DNA of 33,549 nucleotides, taken from contig NZ_CABFVA020000093.1 in assembly GCF_902143375.2 (NCBI RefSeq), positions 1 to 33,549 of the forward strand. Direction: 5' to 3'. Made by a program: the position numbers and the translations under genes. Below are positions 17,421 to 24,826 of this stretch, in pieces. The stretch comes from Methylacidimicrobium tartarophylax (GTDB lineage: Bacteria; Verrucomicrobiota; Verrucomicrobiia; Methylacidiphilales; Methylacidiphilaceae). Below the pieces are notes generated by a model, which had not been told where the DNA came from, did no database searches, and saw only the letters and a program-made list of their open reading frames with translations. The stretch's first letter is position 1; each line of letters starts with the position of its first letter.

Positions 17421-18607
17421 ATCTCTTCGAATATCAGGCAAGGGGTCTTCTGGGTCGATATGGCTTGCCCATCCCGCCTGGGGATGTGGCCACGAGGCCT
17501 GAAGAAGCGCGGCAGATTGCGGAGGGGCTAAGCAAGGGTCCCTTCGTCGTGAAGGCACAGATTTTGGCTGGTGGGCGAGGAAAGGGACACTTCCGGAGCG
17601 GGTTTGCAGGAGGCGTACACCTCTGCAGTTACCCGGCGGAGGTCGAAGAAGTGGCACGGGCAATGCTCGGAGGAGTCTTGGTCACGGCGCAGACTGGTCC
17701 GGAGGGACGGCCGGTGAATAAGGTGTTGGTTGCCGAAGCGCCGCAGATCAGTCGCGAGCTCTACTTGGCGATCCTCATCGATCGTGGACGTCGACGCTCC
17801 GTGGTGGTCGGCAGCGCTCAGGGCGGAGTCGATATCGAAGAGGTGGCCAGAGAAAGTCCCGGAGAAATCCATCGGATCTGGGTCGATCCCCAAGTAGGAT
17901 TTTGGCCGTACCAAGCAAGAACACTCGCTGCGTGCATGGGCTTGTGCGGCTCTCTGCTCCCTCAGACAGCCGATCTGATCGTTCGGCTCTATCGTTTTTT
18001 TTGCGAATGCGATGCGAGCCTTGCCGAGATCAATCCACTTGCCGTGATCGAAAATGAGAAAATCGCCGTGATCGATGCAAAGATCGGCTTGGATGAAAAT
18101 GCTCTATTTCGCCACCCGGAGGTCGCGACCTACCGGAACGAGGTCGTTGAGGACGGCCGTGAGGCGGAAGCCTTGAAGGCCGGCCTCAATTACGTCGGCC
18201 TTTCGGGAGAAATCGGCTGCATGGTCAACGGGGCCGGGCTTGCGATGGCGACGATGGACATCCTCCATCGCTACGGCGGAGAACCGGCCAACTTCCTCGA
18301 CGTCGGGGGAGGAGCCGATCAGAATCAGGTAACCAAGGCATTCGGAATCCTGATGGCGGATCCTAAGGTGCGAGCGATTTTCGTCCATATTTTTGGCGGT
18401 ATCATGCGATGCGATGTGATCGCCCGGGGCATTGTGGAAGCAGTAACTCATACGAAACCCAAAGTGCCCATCGTCGTGCGGCTGCAAGGCACGAACTTCG
18501 AGGAGGGCAAGGCGATCTTGCATCAGTCGGGTTTGCCTATTCGGACCGCAGACGATCTGGCGGATGCGGCCCAAAAAGCGGTAGCTGCGGCTGCGGAGAC
18601 TCGATAA
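17417..18607 (+). CDS. sucC: Succinate-CoA ligase (ADP-forming) beta subunit
   Basis: The beta subunit of the TCA-cycle enzyme that interconverts succinyl-CoA and succinate with nucleotide phosphorylation. It is 396 aa, normal for SucC. The N-terminus NLFEYQARGLLGRYGLPIPPG is typical. The ATP-grasp region contains KAQILAGGRGKG near residue 45, EINPLAV near residue 200, and the C-terminal GGxxRCDVIARGI block. The start is GTG at 17417, overlapping the upstream gene's stop as GTGA. sucD begins immediately after its stop codon with no spacer, matching the equal stoichiometry of the subunits. Malate-CoA ligase is a related alternative but less likely given the close match to SucC/SucD. Confidence 0.95.
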   Translation: MNLFEYQARGLLGRYGLPIPPGDVATRPEEARQIAEGLSKGPFVVKAQILAGGRGKGHFRSGFAGGVHLCSYPAEVEEVARAMLGGVLVTAQTGPEGRPVNKVLVAEAPQISRELYLAILIDRGRRRSVVVGSAQGGVDIEEVARESPGEIHRIWVDPQVGFWPYQARTLAACMGLCGSLLPQTADLIVRLYRFFCECDASLAEINPLAVIENEKIAVIDAKIGLDENALFRHPEVATYRNEVVEDGREAEALKAGLNYVGLSGEIGCMVNGAGLAMATMDILHRYGGEPANFLDVGGGADQNQVTKAFGILMADPKVRAIFVHIFGGIMRCDVIARGIVEAVTHTKPKVPIVVRLQGTNFEEGKAILHQSGLPIRTADDLADAAQKAVAAAAETR

Positions 18608-19492
18608 ATGTCGATTCTTGTCGATGATTCCACCCGGGTCGTCGTTCAAGGAATTACCGGAAGGGCCGGATCGTTTCACGCCCGTGCGTGCCTGGATTAC
18701 GGGACGAGGATCGTGGCTGGAGTGACGCCGGGGAGGGGAGGGCAAAAGCTCGATGAACGCGTACCCATTTTCGACTCGGTAGCCGAAGCGAAGCAGGCGA
18801 CCGGTTGCAATGCGAGCTTGATCTTTGTGCCCGCCTCCGGGGCTGCGGACGCCATCTTGGAGGCCGCGGCATCCGATATCGATCTGATTGTCTGTATTAC
18901 CGAAGGAATTCCCACGCTCGACATGGTTCGGGTCCGCCGATGCTTGGAAGATAAGAAGACGCGCCTGATCGGGCCAAATTGTCCGGGGGTGATTACGCCG
19001 GGGCAATGCAAGATCGGCATCATGCCAGGCTACATTCATCAACCGGGCCCAGTGGGGATTGTCTCTCGCAGCGGGACTCTCACCTATGAGGCAGTCTGGC
19101 AGCTTTCGCAGAGGGGCATTGGGCAGAGCAGTTGCGTTGGGATCGGTGGTGATCCCGTCCACGGTCTTGGGCTGCAAGAGGTCGTCGAAATGTTTGACAG
19201 GGATCCTGCAACGAAAGCGATCCTGGTGATTGGAGAAATCGGCGGGTGTGAGGAACAGGATGCGGCCACATTTTGGAAAACTTCCTCTCGAAAGCCGACC
19301 GCGGCTTTCCTGGCGGGAGCAACCGCGCCGGCGGGAAGGCGCATGGGACACGCTGGGGCCGTCATTACGGGAGCCGCCGGTACGGTAGAGGCGAAAATCG
19401 CGGCTTTCGATAAGGTGGGGATCTCGGTCATCCTCTCTCCGGCGGAGATCGGGGAAGCAATATCCAAGGTCATGGCGGCCGCCGTTTCCTGA
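18608..19492 (+). CDS. sucD: Succinate-CoA ligase (ADP-forming) alpha subunit
   Basis: The CoA-binding and phosphohistidine subunit of succinyl-CoA synthetase. It is 294 aa. The CoA-binding [19 protein letters not shown] is near residues 15-33, followed by GVTPGRGG. The signature [12 protein letters not shown] is at 121-132, [10 protein letters not shown] at 153-162, and the phosphorylated histidine is His248 in [11 protein letters not shown]. Start ATG directly abuts the sucC stop. Its 3' end faces the convergent gene ending at 19524, with only 31 nt between them and no obvious terminator. Confidence 0.96.
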   Translation: MSILVDDSTRVVVQGITGRAGSFHARACLDYGTRIVAGVTPGRGGQKLDERVPIFDSVAEAKQATGCNASLIFVPASGAADAILEAAASDIDLIVCITEGIPTLDMVRVRRCLEDKKTRLIGPNCPGVITPGQCKIGIMPGYIHQPGPVGIVSRSGTLTYEAVWQLSQRGIGQSSCVGIGGDPVHGLGLQEVVEMFDRDPATKAILVIGEIGGCEEQDAATFWKTSSRKPTAAFLAGATAPAGRRMGHAGAVITGAAGTVEAKIAAFDKVGISVILSPAEIGEAISKVMAAAVS

Positions 19493-19523
19493 ACGGCGCT
19501 TTCGTCAGGCCCAATGCCAATGT

Positions 19524-20156
19524 TCAGGAGATCACGCGGATCTCGCGAATCGGGATGCCCAGCGCTTCGGAAAGCTTATGAGGGAGATCCGGCTGTCGCC
19601 GCAGCGAAAAAGCGAGCGAAGAGTTGAGTGATCGCAGAATCGCCCTCGCAGCCGTCCGGTCGATGCGAACGAGCTGTGATTCCGAAGCGATTCGCGGGCC
19701 GACGGTCTTCTGCCAAAGCAGATCGAGTTCAGCCCGACTCGTCACCCATCGCCGCTCGATGTGCGAGAGGACCCTTTGCACAAGGGTTCGGCGATAGAGA
19801 TAGGCTCGTTGATCCGCCGAAAGCGGGGCGCTTTTGAGATCCGACCGGCGATCTTGCTCCCGCAGCAGCTGATCATATGCGTCGGATCGGAACCGCTCAC
19901 GGAAGTATGCTGTGAGAAAACTAGGGGGGAAAGGGGAGGATTCGTTCGCAAGATCGCGAAGCTGTCGGGAGACGAGTTCGCCCAGGACCTTCTCATATCG
20001 GCTCTGTCCGATGAGCATCCGAGGAAAATCGGGAGTGTCTCCTCCGAGAGCGACGGCCTTTTCCCGAAGACCAGACTCGTGGTCCAGCCGCAAGGGAGCT
20101 CTCCCCAGTCCCAGTGCGCGATAGGTTGTCTCGGCGTCTTTCCGGTCGAGGCTCAC
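19524..20156 (-). CDS. Unknown protein in sulfur-transfer operon, faint DUF721/DciA-like C-terminus
   Basis: This 210-aa protein is not recognised with confidence. It is charged and mostly helical in appearance, rich in Arg and Leu, with no cysteines, signal peptide or membrane segment. The last 70 residues (LLWQKTVGPRIASES, then LPHKLSEALGIPIREIRVIS) faintly recall the DUF721/DciA fold, but the match is too weak to name it. The lack of cysteine makes a sulfur-carrier role unlikely. The start is GTG at 20156, overlapping the SufE-like gene's stop as GTGA, which argues for a linked function or at least co-translation. It is the last gene of a three-gene operon. Confidence 0.6.
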   Translation of the reverse strand: MSLDRKDAETTYRALGLGRAPLRLDHESGLREKAVALGGDTPDFPRMLIGQSRYEKVLGELVSRQLRDLANESSPFPPSFLTAYFRERFRSDAYDQLLREQDRRSDLKSAPLSADQRAYLYRRTLVQRVLSHIERRWVTSRAELDLLWQKTVGPRIASESQLVRIDRTAARAILRSLNSSLAFSLRRQPDLPHKLSEALGIPIREIRVIS

Positions 20157-20638
20157 AGCGCCTGGCTCGCTAAATCTGTTCGTCGTTGTTCAGCAACGAA
20201 CTGGCGGCAAGCGCCTTTCATACGGGCGAGGATGTAATAGACGGTCTGACTCCGTTGACGCACCAGCTCCGTGCCTACGATTTTCGGCACAAAACCGCTC
20301 GGAACTGCCATGACTTCTTCCGCGGTGGAACCCGCCAGACCCTGACAGAGAATGGACGCCATCGCACGCGTGAGGGTCTGCACATGGGAGCCAAGAGACA
20401 TTCGAAATAGCAGCCGATTTTCCGAATCAGCCTTTAAAAAGACTCCTACCGAATCGGTGCACTCCTGGTCCTTGCGGATATCGGAGAGAGTAAACGTCTC
20501 TCCCTCCTTCGGGGAGCATTCGTCGGAGCGATCGCTGTAGGCGATGAGCAACTCGCGTTTCTCCTCCTCCGGAAGATTTTGAAAGAGGTCAATAATCTCT
20601 TGAAGGCGCGGTGGTAAAGACGGGTCGACGTTTTGCAT
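20153..20638 (-). CDS. SufE-like cysteine desulfuration / sulfur acceptor protein
   Basis: SufE proteins accept persulfide sulfur on one cysteine and pass it to Fe-S cluster assembly. This one is 161 aa from the ATG at 20638. Visible family features are the opening LQEIIDLFQNLPEEEKRELLIAYSD, the acceptor cysteine in QECTDSVGVF (residue 60 from this start), then TRAMASILCQGLAG and AEEVMAVPSGF. This pattern recalls the mycobacterial SufE-like protein encoded beside a thiosulfate sulfurtransferase, the same arrangement as here. A TTG at 20659 would add 7 residues; neither start has a strong ribosome site. It follows the sulfurtransferase by 43 nt and overlaps the next gene by 4 nt. Confidence 0.82.
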   Translation of the reverse strand: MQNVDPSLPPRLQEIIDLFQNLPEEEKRELLIAYSDRSDECSPKEGETFTLSDIRKDQECTDSVGVFLKADSENRLLFRMSLGSHVQTLTRAMASILCQGLAGSTAEEVMAVPSGFVPKIVGTELVRQRSQTVYYILARMKGACRQFVAEQRRTDLASQAL

Positions 20639-20681
20639 CGAGGAAGAATCAAATGCCAATTCGGTTCGACGTCAATAGCGG

Positions 20682-21533
20682 CTAGGGCCTTTCGATCGGG
20701 GCACCAACTCGGTTCCCCCATTCGGTCCAGGACCCGTCGTAATTCCTGACCTTCTTGTGACCAAGCAAGTAGGTCAGGACAAACCAGGTGTGGCTGGAGC
20801 GCTCGCCGATGCGGCAGTAGACGATCGCTTCCCGGTCCGTGGAAAGCCCGCAACCCTGCTCGTAAATATGCGCTAGCTCATCGGCCGACTTAAAAGTCCC
20901 GTCCTCACGAACGGCCGTTTTCCAAGGCATGCTCTTGGCACCGGGAATGTGCCCGCCGCGAAGAGCTCCTTCCTGAGGATATTCCGGCATGTGGAGCAGC
21001 TCGCCCGTGAACTCACCCGGGCTGCGGACATCGATCAAAGGCCCGCCCGTCGGCAAAAAGGCCAGCACCTCATCGTAGAAAGCCCGAATCTCTTTGTCAT
21101 GGCGGGTCGTCGGCACCGGATAAGGGGCCTCCGGGTAGGAAGATTTTTCGCGGACCATGGGACGCCCTTCCCGTATCCATTTGTCTCTGCCGCCATTGAG
21201 AATCTTTACGCGGGTATGTCCGTACAGGCGGAAAGCCCAGAGAGCATAGCAAGCCCACCAGTTGGACTTATCTCCGTAGAAAATGCAGGTCGTTGTTTCG
21301 CTGATCCCGTTCTTGCGGCATAGAGCAGCAAATTGATCCGGGGCAATGTAGTCTCTGATCCATGGATCATTGAGGTCTGCCCGCCAGTCGATGTGCACCG
21401 CGCCCGGAATATGGCCGGTATCGTAGAGCAGGACGTCCTCATTGCTCTCGACGATGCGAATGCCGGGGTCTTGCAGGTGATCCGCGAGCCACGCCGTCTC
21501 GACCAGGGACTCTGGATGCGAATATGTCTTCAT
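20682..21533 (-). CDS. Thiosulfate sulfurtransferase (two-domain rhodanese)
   Basis: This rhodanese moves sulfane sulfur from thiosulfate to an acceptor. It is 283 aa with two rhodanese domains. The first (about 10-125) lacks the active cysteine ([11 protein letters not shown] region) and is structural. The second (about 160-280) carries Cys240 in [12 protein letters not shown], the active loop typical of CysA/SseA-type thiosulfate sulfurtransferases. No signal peptide is seen, so it is cytoplasmic. The partner SufE-like gene follows in the same operon and is the likely sulfur acceptor (inference). It is the first gene of the operon; the roughly 100 nt before it, up to the bioB terminator, should hold the promoter. 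Confidence 0.92.
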   Translation of the reverse strand: MKTYSHPESLVETAWLADHLQDPGIRIVESNEDVLLYDTGHIPGAVHIDWRADLNDPWIRDYIAPDQFAALCRKNGISETTTCIFYGDKSNWWACYALWAFRLYGHTRVKILNGGRDKWIREGRPMVREKSSYPEAPYPVPTTRHDKEIRAFYDEVLAFLPTGGPLIDVRSPGEFTGELLHMPEYPQEGALRGGHIPGAKSMPWKTAVREDGTFKSADELAHIYEQGCGLSTDREAIVYCRIGERSSHTWFVLTYLLGHKKVRNYDGSWTEWGNRVGAPIERP

Positions 21534-21639
21534 CTACTATAGACTAAAAAGATTAGGAGCGGATTGTCCAGGACGTTCCCGTTTCGTGCAGGTCAGAAGA
21601 ACGTTCCGAAGCGAACGATGGATCGACAGGCGTCGCCGC

Positions 21640-21686
21640 AAAAGGGAGAGCTGATCAAGGAGAACCCGGAAGGAATCGAGCTCTCC
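21640..21686 (-). terminator. Probable intrinsic terminator of bioB
   Basis: On the minus strand GGAGAGCT directly abuts the bioB stop codon and pairs exactly with AGCTCTCC (21645-21652) across a 26-nt loop, followed by CTTTTG. The perfect 8-bp GC-containing stem followed by a short U-run fits a rho-independent terminator, although the loop is long and the U-run only four bases. Confidence 0.5.
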
Positions 21687-22643
21687 TCAAGAGCTTCCGC
21701 AGCGGGCAGAACCGGACGCCTCAATCCCTAGAGCCGCAAAGAGAGATTGATCGGCGTCGAAGGACTGATTGGGGGTCGTGAGAAGCTGCTCCCCGATAAA
21801 AAGCGAGTTTGCTCCCGCAAGGAAGCAGAGTGCTTGGGCCTCCGGCGATAAGCTGCGGTGGCCGGCCGCCAGTCGAATGCGTGGGTGGGGTAAAAGGATG
21901 CGGGTCACGCTGATGAGACGAACAAGGTCAAACGAGTCGACCGGGGTTTGCGATGCCAGCGGAGTGCCCGGAATGGGAACGAGAAGGTTCAACGGGACGC
22001 TCTCCGGCGCGGAGTCGAGCTTGTAAAGTGCGAGCAACATCTCCAAGCGGTCATCGACGCTTTCTCCCATGCCGAGAATGCCTCCGCTGCATAGGCGCAG
22101 GCCGGCCTCCTGCGCCGCCCGAAGCGTCGCGATCCTGTCCGCAAAGGTGTGAGTCGTCGCAACCCGTTCGTAAAAGTTGGGACCCGTGTTCAGGTTGTGA
22201 TTGTAGATCATGACCCCCGCTTCCCGAAGACGACGGGCCGCTCCCGGATCGAGGAGCCCCAATGTCACGCAAATCTCCAGACCTTCCTCTCGGATGGTTT
22301 CCACGAGCCGACAAACCGCTTCCAGTTGTTCGTCCCCTTCTTTAAGGCCGCGCCAGGCAGCCCCCAGGCAGAGGCGTGTAGCTCCGTGGCTGCGGGCCTC
22401 CTCCGCCGCCCGGCGAAGTGCCGCGGGCTCAAGAAGCTTGTGAATCTTCAACCCCGTCGTATACCGGGCACTCTGCGCACAGTAACGGCAGTCCTCTCTG
22501 CAGCCGCCTCCCTTGAGGTTCACGAGCTCACACCGCTGGAACTCCTGGTCGCGATGGTGAGCGGCGTGAACCAAGCGTGCCTGCGTCAACAAAGAAAGAA
22601 AAGGCTGGTGGTAAAGAGCTCGAAGACTCTCCAGGGTCTCCAT
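21687..22643 (-). CDS. bioB: Biotin synthase
   Basis: This radical-SAM enzyme inserts sulfur into dethiobiotin as the last step of biotin synthesis. It is 318 aa from the ATG at 22643. The radical-SAM cluster is C48, C52 and C55 in GGCREDCRYCAQS, followed by LGAAWRG, YNHNLNTGPNFY, and the late RLAAGH segment of the second Fe-S cluster site. The frame stays open to 22919, but that part would overlap upp and carries no homology, so the internal ATG is used. No strong ribosome site is visible. No other biotin gene is in the window. The 232-nt spacer to upp includes an AT-rich stretch (about 22780-22820) that could be its promoter. A probable terminator abuts the stop. Confidence 0.94.
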   Translation of the reverse strand: METLESLRALYHQPFLSLLTQARLVHAAHHRDQEFQRCELVNLKGGGCREDCRYCAQSARYTTGLKIHKLLEPAALRRAAEEARSHGATRLCLGAAWRGLKEGDEQLEAVCRLVETIREEGLEICVTLGLLDPGAARRLREAGVMIYNHNLNTGPNFYERVATTHTFADRIATLRAAQEAGLRLCSGGILGMGESVDDRLEMLLALYKLDSAPESVPLNLLVPIPGTPLASQTPVDSFDLVRLISVTRILLPHPRIRLAAGHRSLSPEAQALCFLAGANSLFIGEQLLTTPNQSFDADQSLFAALGIEASGSARCGSS

Positions 22644-22875
22644 TGCGGCAACGTTATGGGCTTGCCGAGGGAAGGCAAAGCTCTTTTTACCGAAAGACAG
22701 ACCAGGCGCACTGGTCGGTCGGATGGGTGAAGAAAGACCGGAGCCCCAGCAGGATGAGGCGTGCTGGATGCCGGATGCACTAATAATGAATATAAGACGG
22801 AATAAACATGGATTATGTATGGTGCATAGCCAGGAGACGAGGAGACATCTTCCGATGGCCCATCCCCTCTGTTCT

Positions 22876-23514
22876 TCATGGAAAAGTCGGGCAGGCGCCA
22901 AACTGCCGGTCACCCGCATCCCCTAAGCCGGGAAGGATGAAACCATGGCGATCGATCTGTCGATCGATCGCTCCGGCATAAATGACGGCATCCGGATGGG
23001 TTTCATGGACTTGGCGGATTCCTTCCGGGGAGGCCAAGCAGCAGACCAGACGGAGCCGACTGGCGCCCCGTTTCCGGAGAAGCGTGAGGACTGCTGCTGC
23101 GGTGCCCCCCGTCGCAAGCATGGGATCCAGAAGAAAGACGCAGGTATCGCGGGTGATGGGGGTGATGCGGTCAAGATAGATCGACGGCTCGAGTGTTTCC
23201 TCTTCCCGAAGGGCGCCGACGAACGAAACGGCGGCTTGCGGGAGAAGAGCGCGGAAAGGCCGGAGCATCCCCAGGCCGGCTCGGAGGATCGGCACCAGCG
23301 CAATCGAGTCGGCGAGAATAGGCCCCTGAGCTTCTTCCAGCGGGGTGACGACGGGTACCGGCTGCAGAGCAAGATCCCGTGTCGCCTCGACCGCGAGAAC
23401 GAAGGCCGCTTCTTCCAGTAGATGAACGAAGAGACGTTGATCCGTGGTTCGATCCCGAAGACGAGTGATCCGATCGAGAAGGATGGGATGTTGAACTTGG
23501 TGCAAGCGCGGCAT
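22876..23514 (-). CDS. upp: Uracil phosphoribosyltransferase
   Basis: This salvage enzyme makes UMP from uracil and PRPP. It is 212 aa, the usual length. The PRPP-binding motif DPMLATGGTA is at residues 130-139, VPILRAGLGM at 74-83 and the uracil-binding C-terminal GLGDAGDRQFG near the end. The ATG at 23514 begins just before the standard N-terminal helix. It is divergent from hemB across 194 nt and is followed at 232 nt by bioB on the same strand. Confidence 0.95.
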   Translation of the reverse strand: MPRLHQVQHPILLDRITRLRDRTTDQRLFVHLLEEAAFVLAVEATRDLALQPVPVVTPLEEAQGPILADSIALVPILRAGLGMLRPFRALLPQAAVSFVGALREEETLEPSIYLDRITPITRDTCVFLLDPMLATGGTAAAVLTLLRKRGASRLRLVCCLASPEGIRQVHETHPDAVIYAGAIDRQIDRHGFILPGLGDAGDRQFGACPTFP

Positions 23515-23708
23515 GGTCGATGATCTCGTGGAGCCTTTTGCCTTTTCCTAGGGAGACCAAAAGCGAGGGAAAAGCAAGGAGGAGGTTGTGCAATTCTTGC
23601 CTGCTTATCCGGGTGCCGTTCCCTGGAGTGGTCCGTGCATGTCAATCACACTAGATCTGTGGAAAAAAGCCCTTGGAAAGACAAAAGAAGACAACGTAGC
23701 GTGGAGGC

Positions 23709-24713
23709 ATGGCCAAGCCGTCCCATAAACTCGCATTGCGGCGCCGTCCCCGAAGACTCCGAGCGTCGGAAGGGATTCGTCGGCTGATCGAAGAGCATCT
23801 CCTGACCGCCAACGACCTGATCGCTCCCGTCTTTTGCAAAGAGGACGGTTTACGACAAGAGATCGAGTCGATGCCCGGCGTTTTTCGTCACAAACCCGAG
23901 GACGCTTGTCGGTTCGCCCTCGAGCTACATGAGCGCGGGGTCCGCGCCGTCGCTCTCTTCCCCTGCATTCCCGAAGGAAAGAAGGACGCGCAAGGGACTG
24001 CTGCGCTCGATCCCAACGGCTTAATTCCCCAGGTGATTCGAGAGATCAAGGGAAGGGCTCCCGGGCTACTCGTGATTGCCGACGTTGCGTTGGATCCCTA
24101 TACGAGCCATGGGCACGATGGTCTTTGGAATCCTGAAAATGGGGAGATCGAAAACGATGCTACCGTACGCCTCCTCTGCGAGATGGCGCGGATTCTCGGC
24201 GAGGCGGGAGTCGATTTGGTCGCTCCCTCGGACATGATGGACGGGAGGATCGGTGCGATCCGGGCGAGCTTGGACGACGCGAGCCTTGAACGGGTAGGGG
24301 TGCTTGCGTATGCCGTCAAGTTTGCCTCCGCCTTTTACGGGCCGTTTCGTGATGCAATCGGGAGCCGGAGAGGGAAGGGATACCTGGATAAGCGGACCTA
24401 TCAACTCAGCCCGACGAATCTTCGAGAAGGGCTGTTGGAAGCGCAGTTGGACGAGGAGGAAGGCGCCGATATTCTCATGGTAAAACCGGCGGGTCCTTAT
24501 CTGGACGTGATTTCGCAAGTCCGTGCCCGGACGCTGCTTCCTCTTGCGGCCTATCAGGTGAGTGGGGAGTATGCGCAAATCGTGGCTGCTGCACGGAATG
24601 GATGGCTCGATCTGGAAGCTGCTTATCGGGAGTCGCTGATCGCAATCAAGCGGGCAGGAGCCGACATGATTATTACGTATTTCGCATCACGGTTTGTCGG
24701 AAATGCAGAATAA
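23709..24713 (+). CDS. hemB: Delta-aminolevulinic acid dehydratase (porphobilinogen synthase), Mg-type
   Basis: This enzyme condenses two 5-aminolevulinates into porphobilinogen for haem and corrinoid synthesis. It is 334 aa. The Schiff-base lysines are Lys204 (AYAVKFAS) and Lys259 (LMVKPAG). In the metal-site segment DVALDPYTSHGHDG the three zinc cysteines of the E. coli type are replaced by Ala127, Asp129 and Asp137, the pattern of magnesium-dependent enzymes. The ATG at 23709 has GGAGG only 2 nt upstream, which is unusually close, but the family N-terminus (RRRPRRLR) begins right after it. It lies 113 nt before glnE on the same strand. Confidence 0.95.
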   Translation: MAKPSHKLALRRRPRRLRASEGIRRLIEEHLLTANDLIAPVFCKEDGLRQEIESMPGVFRHKPEDACRFALELHERGVRAVALFPCIPEGKKDAQGTAALDPNGLIPQVIREIKGRAPGLLVIADVALDPYTSHGHDGLWNPENGEIENDATVRLLCEMARILGEAGVDLVAPSDMMDGRIGAIRASLDDASLERVGVLAYAVKFASAFYGPFRDAIGSRRGKGYLDKRTYQLSPTNLREGLLEAQLDEEEGADILMVKPAGPYLDVISQVRARTLLPLAAYQVSGEYAQIVAAARNGWLDLEAAYRESLIAIKRAGADMIITYFASRFVGNAE

Positions 24714-24826
24714 TCTATTGTAGGAGATCGTCTTACAGTCTGTTATCTTTTTACGCGGCAGACCAGCCTGCCACTGCTGCCGGGTTGTGTGGCCCGAGCG
24801 GCGCGAGTGGGTGAGGAGTAGGATCG

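Noticed and set aside
18104-19351. 415-codon open frame on the minus strand
   Set aside because: Antisense to sucC and sucD, both intact with all key residues. The translation is Arg/His/Pro-rich shadow sequence.
24756-24782. CGGCAG/CTGCCG inverted repeat between hemB and glnE as terminator
   Set aside because: Only 6 bp with a 15-nt loop and no T-run after it; too weak to call.
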